Shown here piece by piece: positions 58,701-64,000 of a DNA stretch of 64,000 bases. Source of the DNA: Artocarpus heterophyllus (Eukaryota; Streptophyta; Magnoliopsida; Rosales; Moraceae); the NCBI GenBank assembly GCA_025403435.1, contig CM046351.1, forward strand, positions 524,573 through 588,572. The letters are read 5' to 3'. The notes below the pieces were generated by a model, which made no database searches, was not told where the DNA came from, and worked only from the letters and a program-made list of their open reading frames with translations. Numbering within the stretch: the stretch's first letter is position 1; each line of letters begins with the position of its first letter. The position numbers were made by a program, and so were the translations under genes.

Positions 58701-60905
58701 TTTAAACTAAAATTTCAACCGTTATAATTTTTTTGATTGTATCTTTGAACTTATAAATTTTTTTTCAAAATCTTTTTCTAACTATTGTCCCCCATCTTGA
58801 AGGCTATAAGCTTTGGCTAACCGGGCACAAAAATTTAAATACCCATAACTAAAAATTTGTGGTTCTGTTTCATTTAAAATTTGGAGCATTATAGTTTTTT
58901 TAATCGTATATTTGAAATTATAAAATTTTATTCTAATTCCTTTCTAGACCTTTTTTGCCCCTATCTAAAAGGCTATTATAGCTTTTTGCTAACCAAGCAC
59001 ATATTCAAACAACTATAACTAGCAATTCGTAGCTTTGTTTCAACAAAAATTTGGATCATTATAGTTTTTCTGATTGTATCTTTGAAATTATAAAATCTTA
59101 TCCTAATTTTTTATCGGACTATTTTTGCCCATATCTCGAAGGCTATAGCCTTTGGTTAACCAAGCACATATTTAAAGGACTATAACTAACAATTCATAGC
59201 TCTACTTTAACTAATCGAGCTAATATTTAAACTACCATAACTAACAATTTGTTGCTCTGTTTGAACTCAAACTTCAATTGTTATAGTTCATCTTGTCGTA
59301 CCTTTAAAATTACAAAGTTTTATTTTAATATCTTTTTGGTCAAATGTTTCACGAATCTCGAAGGCTATAGCCTTTGGCTAACTAAGTACATATTCAAATG
59401 ACCATAACTAATAATTTGTATATCTTTTTGTTAAAATTTCCTCCGTTGTAGTTTATCTGATCATATCTTTAAAATTATAAAATTTTATCCCATTTCTTTT
59501 CTGAAACATTTTTGCCACTAACTTAAAGGCGGTCTTTGACTAATCTAGCACATATTCAAACAATCATAACTAACGATTCATAGCTCTGTTTTAGCTAAAA
59601 TTGTACCATTATAGTTGAATGATCATATCTTTAAAATTATAAAATTTTATCCCAATTCTTTTCCGGACCATTTTTTTCCCCATCTTGAGGTTGTATTTGG
59701 CTACCTAGGTACATAGTCAAACTAGCAAAACTCACAATTCGTAGCTTTGTTTTAATTAAAATTTGAACCGTTGTAGTTTGTAATGTTACAACTTTAAAAT
59801 GATAAAATCTTATACCAATTTTTTACTTGACCAATGTTGCCTCTATCTCAAAGGGTATAGCCTTTGGCTAACCGAGTACATATTCAAACGAACATAATTA
59901 ACACTTCGTCGCTCTGTTTCAGCCAAAATTTGGACCATTATAGTTCATCTTATTGTATCTTTTAAGTTATAAAATTTTATTCCAATTCTTTCCTAGACTA
60001 TTGTTGCCCCTATCTCGATGGTTATAGTCTTTGGCTAACCAAACATATATTCAAATGGCCATAACTAACAATTTGTTACTCTATTTTAGCTAAAATTTGG
60101 ACCATTATAGTCCGTATAATTGTATCTTTAAAATTATATAATTTTAACCCAATTTTTTTACCGCGGCATTATTGCCCCTATTTCGAAGGTTATAGCTGTT
60201 AGCTAACAGAGTACATATTCAAACGACCATAACTAACAATTTGCATCTCTATTATAGGTAAAATTTGCACCGTTGTAGTACGTTTGATCATATCTTTAAC
60301 ATTATAATATTTTATCTCAATTCTTTTCTAGAACATTTTTGCACCTATCTCGAAGGCCATAACTTTGACTAACAGAGTACATATTCAAATGGCTATAACT
60401 AACAATTTGTAGCTCTATTTCAACTAAAATGTGGACTATTATAGTTCATATGATTATAATTTTAAAATTATATAATTTTATCACAATTTTTTTCTGGAAA
60501 ATTTTTGTCCCCGTCTCAAAGGCTATTGCCTTTAGCTAACCGAGCACATATTCAAACGACAATAAGAATTTGTAGCTCAGTTTAAGCAAAAATTTAGACA
60601 GTTGTAATTCAAATTGTCATATCTTTAAAATAATAAAATTTTATTATATTTTTTGCTGAACCAATCTTGCTACTATTTCAAAGGCTAAAGCCTTTAGCTA
60701 ACCAAACACATATTAAAACTATCATAACTAGCAATTCGTTGCTCTGTTTCAACCAAAATTTTGACCGTTATACTATGATCGTATCTTTAAAATTATAAAA
60801 TTTTATCTCAGTTCTTTTTAGGACCATTTTTGTCCCCATCATGAAACTCTTTAGCTAACCACATATTCGAATGACCATAATTTACAATTCGAGCACATAT
60901 TCGAT
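54815..60905. repeat. 167-bp satellite array, diverged, interrupted by a solo LTR
   Basis: Outside 55086-57075 the sequence is a head-to-tail array. The phrase GCACATATTCAAA recurs at 57652, 57819 and 57984 (167 and 165 bp apart) and, with changes, at 58329, 58495, 58661, 58826, 58998 and 59166. Each unit carries ACCATAACTAACAATTTGTA, CTCTGTTTCAGCTAAAATTT, TATAGTTTTTTTGATTGTAT, AAATTATAAAATTTTATCCC and GGCTATAGCCTTTGGCTAAC in that order. Roughly 23-25 copies, each visibly diverged. Some units are shortened or carry small duplications (a 34-bp repeat at 58045-58085). The unit length is typical of plant satellites, and the place, about 3-9 kb from telomere-like DNA, suggests a subtelomeric one. 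Confidence 0.92.
55086..57075 (-). repeat. Copia-type solo LTR inside the satellite
   Basis: 1990 bp with TGTTGGAATTAAAACATG at the left and GGGCACCAAGCCCAACA at the right, flanked by GTATC on both sides (55081-55085 and 57076-57080), a perfect target duplication. The satellite monomer continues across it (TTGTATCTG... / GTATCTTTG). Blocks such as TGTTACTCCACTAAAA and ATGGATTCCATATCTGT are shared with the copia B LTR, so it belongs to a related family and, by that alignment, reads on the minus strand. It contains several (TA)n tracts (about 55581-55603, 55669-55701, 55795-55812). No interior sequence is present. Confidence 0.88.
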
Positions 60906-61320
60906 ATGAAGAATCCTTCAAGATAAAGCTTGAGTTAATTCAGACCGAAACGCCTCTAGATAACTATTGAAAGGTATACACATGTTTGTGTGTCAGATAA
61001 ACCACTAATAATCAAACACGTGTCCCATGACTTTCCCTGAAAATAGGAACACGTGAATATGCATGAATCCTGAAGATAAAGACTAAAAAATGGAATAACG
61101 AACATTCCAATTGAGCCATTGCTCAGGATGGTAAGTTAGGAAAATAGGGTTTAGTGTACGACACCCTTATTTTGTTCTATTTATTTCACTTATCTTATTG
61201 TGTGTATGTAGTATGACATGTTACTACATAGCATCACAGATTTTAAATTATAAATCATACATAAATTCTAAACATGCTTAATTTGAAAGTGGCTAAGTAG
61301 CATAATTTTTTATTGCATAC
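60906..61320. other. Spacer between satellite and minisatellite
   Basis: No gene. Ordinary AT-rich sequence with no match to the satellite unit after about 60905. Confidence 0.45.
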
Positions 61321-61520
61321 ATCATATGATAATCCTGACATAATCACAACGTAACATGACATGGCATGGCATAAATATACTAAATCGTAACTGTATCATA
61401 ACATAACATGACACATCATAGCATGACATAACATGACTTAGCATAATATAGTATGATATGTCATACATCTCATCATTGCACAACATGGCATGACATAACA
61501 TAACATGAATTATGCATTTC
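61321..61520. repeat. Degenerate short tandem repeat (CATAACATGA / CATGGCATGA type)
   Basis: About 200 bp made of variants of a 5-base step (ACATA, ACATG, GCATG, GCATA), for example ACATGACATGGCATGGCATA near 61355 and CATGACATAACATGACTTAG near 61423. The minus ORF over it is an artefact of the repeat. Confidence 0.75.
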
Positions 61521-62155
61521 ATAATTTTTAACAAAACATATAAAATAATTTATTTCAAAATTGTTCATACTGTTGTCAAGATTTCTAGTTACTTGGACTT
61601 TGAGCTAAGCGGTTCTAGTCGAATCTTGTTGTATCTATAGTCCATGAAGCATCCTTGAGAGTGGTCCCAAAGGAATTTCAAATGGATAGTAATGCTTTTT
61701 GGAGATATTTAATTACTAAAAATATCTTTCTAGACTCCGTTACTTCGGTCTATGTTGCCTTGACAATTATCAACGAAGTGGAATTAGCCCAAACGGATGG
61801 CACCATTGTGTTTGGAACATCAAAACGAGTTGGGAGGCAGTCTTAGATTGTCGATGGGAGGTTGGGATCACAAAACCTAGATCACAGAAGCCTGGCCACC
61901 CGGGAGGTGCGTATAGTGGTTCTGGTGGGTGGATAGCACTACAACTTTGGCTCCCCCCATTTTTTGACCTTCTGAGTTGATTTGTAGCCTCAATTTCTCC
62001 CAATTTGGCCTCTGACTATATGGGTTGAAGACCCGTCAACGATGGAAACATCGAAGATCTGATCTCAGCTTTCTAGCAATGTATTAGCCAAATTGGCTCG
62101 TGCATTTCATTCATTGTCGGCTTTTGAGTGTTTCCCCTAAGGTAGGGCTGTTCAA
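61521..62155. other. Spacer before copia C
   Basis: Mixed composition. ORFs of 63 (plus) and 77 (minus) residues overlap at 61770-61846; neither shows a domain I know. A CACCCGGGAGGTGCG block near 61898 is GC-rich. No gene supported. Confidence 0.4.
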
Positions 62156-63463
62156 TGTTGGAAAACGAATACAAACGAATTTAAAAATTTTTAAATTAAA
62201 ACATTTTTTCAAAATAACAAGTTAGACATGCTATATATATAAATTAAGAAAAGATCTTTCGTACCTATTTAGTAGACTGGAAAACTATAGGACTTGCAAC
62301 TAGAAAAATCTATCTAAAGAGTCTCAACTAACTGGTCTTCTTGGCTATTCTCTTTCCACGATCAGAATGGGGTGGTTGCACGTCGGTCGGTTTTTCCTCA
62401 AGTGACCTTTCTTTCCAACCACAAGAGAAAACTAAAAGCTAAGGTTCAGGATGTTGAACAATAACTCTATAGGAGTTCATAGTTTCTCTCTAGAATACTT
62501 TATCTAAACTTCTCAAGTGATCTAAGAAACAATAGAAAAATAGTTCTCTTTATATAATGGTCGGATTGGGGCTAGTCCTTATCAGATTTGACCACAAAAT
62601 TTGAATCAGAATCAAAATCCATTCTAAAAATGCAAAAAACACGTTTTGTTGAAAAAACAAGCGCGGTCGACCGTGGTGTCGAGGCCAAGTTGCCAGACGC
62701 GTCTCTCATACTTAGACTTATCTGATTCATCCTATTTGAACCGATTAGATAAATCCTATCTTTTTGTCTCGAGTATCCTTTATAGAGCCTAAATTTTAAT
62801 TCAAATAACTTAATAGAGAAATTATCTGACTAAAACAGTCATACACAGACAATCCAGAAAAACTTTGATGACCAAGACAAGTCATCTCCCTTTAGAGATG
62901 TAGACAACATAACAATCTTAACATTAATAAAGCATCCAACTTTATTCCCTTGATTATGAGACTATTACCTTTAATATTCATGTCTTCCGCATAATCTATC
63001 ATATGCACGATCTTAAAAGTTTATAATGACAGTCATAGACTTTTGCTTGCTTATCATATATTCAACATAAATGAATATAAAGAGGACAACATTTGATATA
63101 TGAAAATAAATAATAAACTCTTTATTAATTCAATGTCTCGAATAATTATTACATCAATTAATCTTTAGAGCACCCAGTCTAATAATCTCCCACTTGCTCT
63201 AAGTGAGTAAATGTGATATGTTATGCATCCCCATAGCCTCTATGTGCGTCTTGAAAGCCTTAATCGATAGTGTCTTTGTAAAAAGATCAGCTATATTGTC
63301 CTTGAATGCGATCTTGCATATTGTAACAAATCCATTCTCTACGAAGTCCTTTATCACATGATACTTTTAATATATTTGTTTACTGTTCCTGGGAAATCTT
63401 AGTTCCTTAACACTAGCAATCGCAACAATATTATCACAGTACATTGTTATCAGCTTACCCAAG
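62156..63463 (-). mobile_element. Copia retrotransposon C: 3' LTR and RNase H end, cut by telomere-like repeats
   Basis: The LTR, 62156-63184, starts TGTTGGAAAACGAATAC and ends GTCTAATA; it matches the copia B LTR in several blocks (CTCAACTAACTGGTCTTCTTGGCTATTCTC) but is shorter, about 1.03 kb. Next to it is the polypurine tract (element sense GCAAGTGGGAGAT). 63200-63463 encodes, on the minus strand, the end of RNase H in degenerate form (YCDN, then KYHVIK, with stops), matching 18664-18910 of copia B. The match ends at about 63463 where the TTTAGGG-type array begins, so the rest of the element is absent from the window. Confidence 0.85.
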
Positions 63464-64000
63464 ATCTAGGGTTTAGGGTATAGGGTCTAGGGTCTAGGGT
63501 CTAGGGTATTAGGGTTATAGGGTTTAGGGTATAGGGTTTAGGGTATAGGGTTTAGGGTATAGGGTATTAGGGTTTAAGGGTTTCAGGGTTTAAGGGTTCA
63601 GGGTTTAAGGGTTTAGGGTTTAGGGTTTAGGGTTCAGGGTCTTGGGGTTCAGGGTCTTGGGGTTCAGGGTCATCGGGTTTAGGGTTTAGGGTTTAAGGGT
63701 TTAGGGTTTAGGGTTTAGGGTTTAAGGTTTAGGGTTTAGGGGTTAGGGGTTTAGGGTTAAGGGGTTAAGGGTTTAAGGGTTAAGGGTTTGGGGTTTGGGG
63801 TTTGGGGTTTGGGGTTTGGGGTTTGGGGTTTTGGGGTTTGGGGTTTTGGGTTTGGGGTTCGGGGTTTTGGGTTTAGGGTTTAGGGTTTGGGGTTTGGGGT
63901 TTGGGGTTTGGGGTTTGGGGTTTTAGGGTTTGGGGTTTTGGGGTTTGGGGTTTGGGGTTTGGGGTTTGGGGTTTGGGGTTTGGGGTTTGGGGTTTGGGTT
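63464..64000 (+). repeat. Telomere-like repeat array, TTTAGGG variants becoming TTTGGGG
   Basis: From 63464 the strand is a 7-base repeat. The first ~150 bp mixes TTTAGGG with TATAGGG, TCTAGGG and TATTAGGG; the middle (about 63570-63780) has TTTAGGG, TTTAAGGG and TTCAGGG; from about 63785 to the window end it is mainly TTTGGGG with a few TTTTGGGG and TTTAGGG. The G-rich strand runs 5' to 3' toward the right edge, the orientation of a right-hand chromosome end. The array runs off the window. It could be a true telomere base or an interstitial array. Confidence 0.9.

Noticed and set aside
57601..60900. Possible coding repeats in the satellite
   Set aside because: No frame stays open over a monomer; stops occur in all frames of each unit.
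54815..60905. CRISPR-like regular spacing of repeats
   Set aside because: Units are contiguous 167-bp tandem monomers without unique spacers, in a plant genome.
61322..61534. Met/Cys-rich 70-residue minus ORF
   Set aside because: Translation of the ACATA/ACATG short tandem repeat.

Overview
The window is nuclear DNA of a flowering plant. The intron-rich genes, the Ty1/copia and Ty3/gypsy elements, the methylation-type decay of the gypsy element and TTTAGGG-type repeats at the right end all fit a dicot. Genus cannot be told from the sequence. About two thirds of the window is mobile or repetitive DNA. The right 10 kb looks subtelomeric: a satellite, then a broken copia element, then telomere-like repeats running toward the right edge.

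Layout: 0.9-6.0 kb holds a gag-only gypsy-like ORF and a copia element (copia A, minus strand) that lost its RNase H and 3' LTR. From 7.0 to 23.8 kb there is a nest. An old copia LTR remnant abuts a second copia element (copia B, minus strand), and a young, complete, non-autonomous LTR element (9908-18225) is inserted in the left LTR of copia B. The young element has 1966-bp LTRs with one difference noticed, a perfect TAATC target duplication, a Met-tRNA-type primer site and a polypurine tract, but no gag-pol. It carries two ORFs in its own sense direction: a protein resembling the cysteine-rich nucleic-acid-binding proteins of carla-, viti- and allexiviruses, and an intronless, diverged LOG-type (cytokinin-activating) homologue. 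This is the most unusual object in the window.

24.3-38.6 kb is the gene island: an SDR-family NADPH-dependent aldehyde reductase-like gene (2 exons), an HNH-endonuclease gene (7 exons), a small secreted cysteine-containing peptide gene broken by one in-frame stop, and a GPI-type GH17 beta-1,3-glucanase with an X8 domain (2 exons, minus strand). A gypsy solo LTR (GATCG duplication) and a 397-bp tandem duplication lie between them. The genes do not form an obvious pathway.

40.2-50.3 kb is a full-length Tat-lineage Ty3/gypsy element (CCTAT duplication, dual RNase H, antisense coiled-coil ORF) decayed mostly by CAG/CAA/CGA/TGG-to-stop changes. 50.8-51.6 kb is a fold-back element with long inverted repeats. 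54.8-60.9 kb is a diverged 167-bp satellite with a copia-type solo LTR (GTATC duplication) inside one monomer. 62.2-63.46 kb is the 3' end of a third copia element, cut inside RNase H and joined directly to a degenerate TTTAGGG array that becomes almost pure TTTGGGG.
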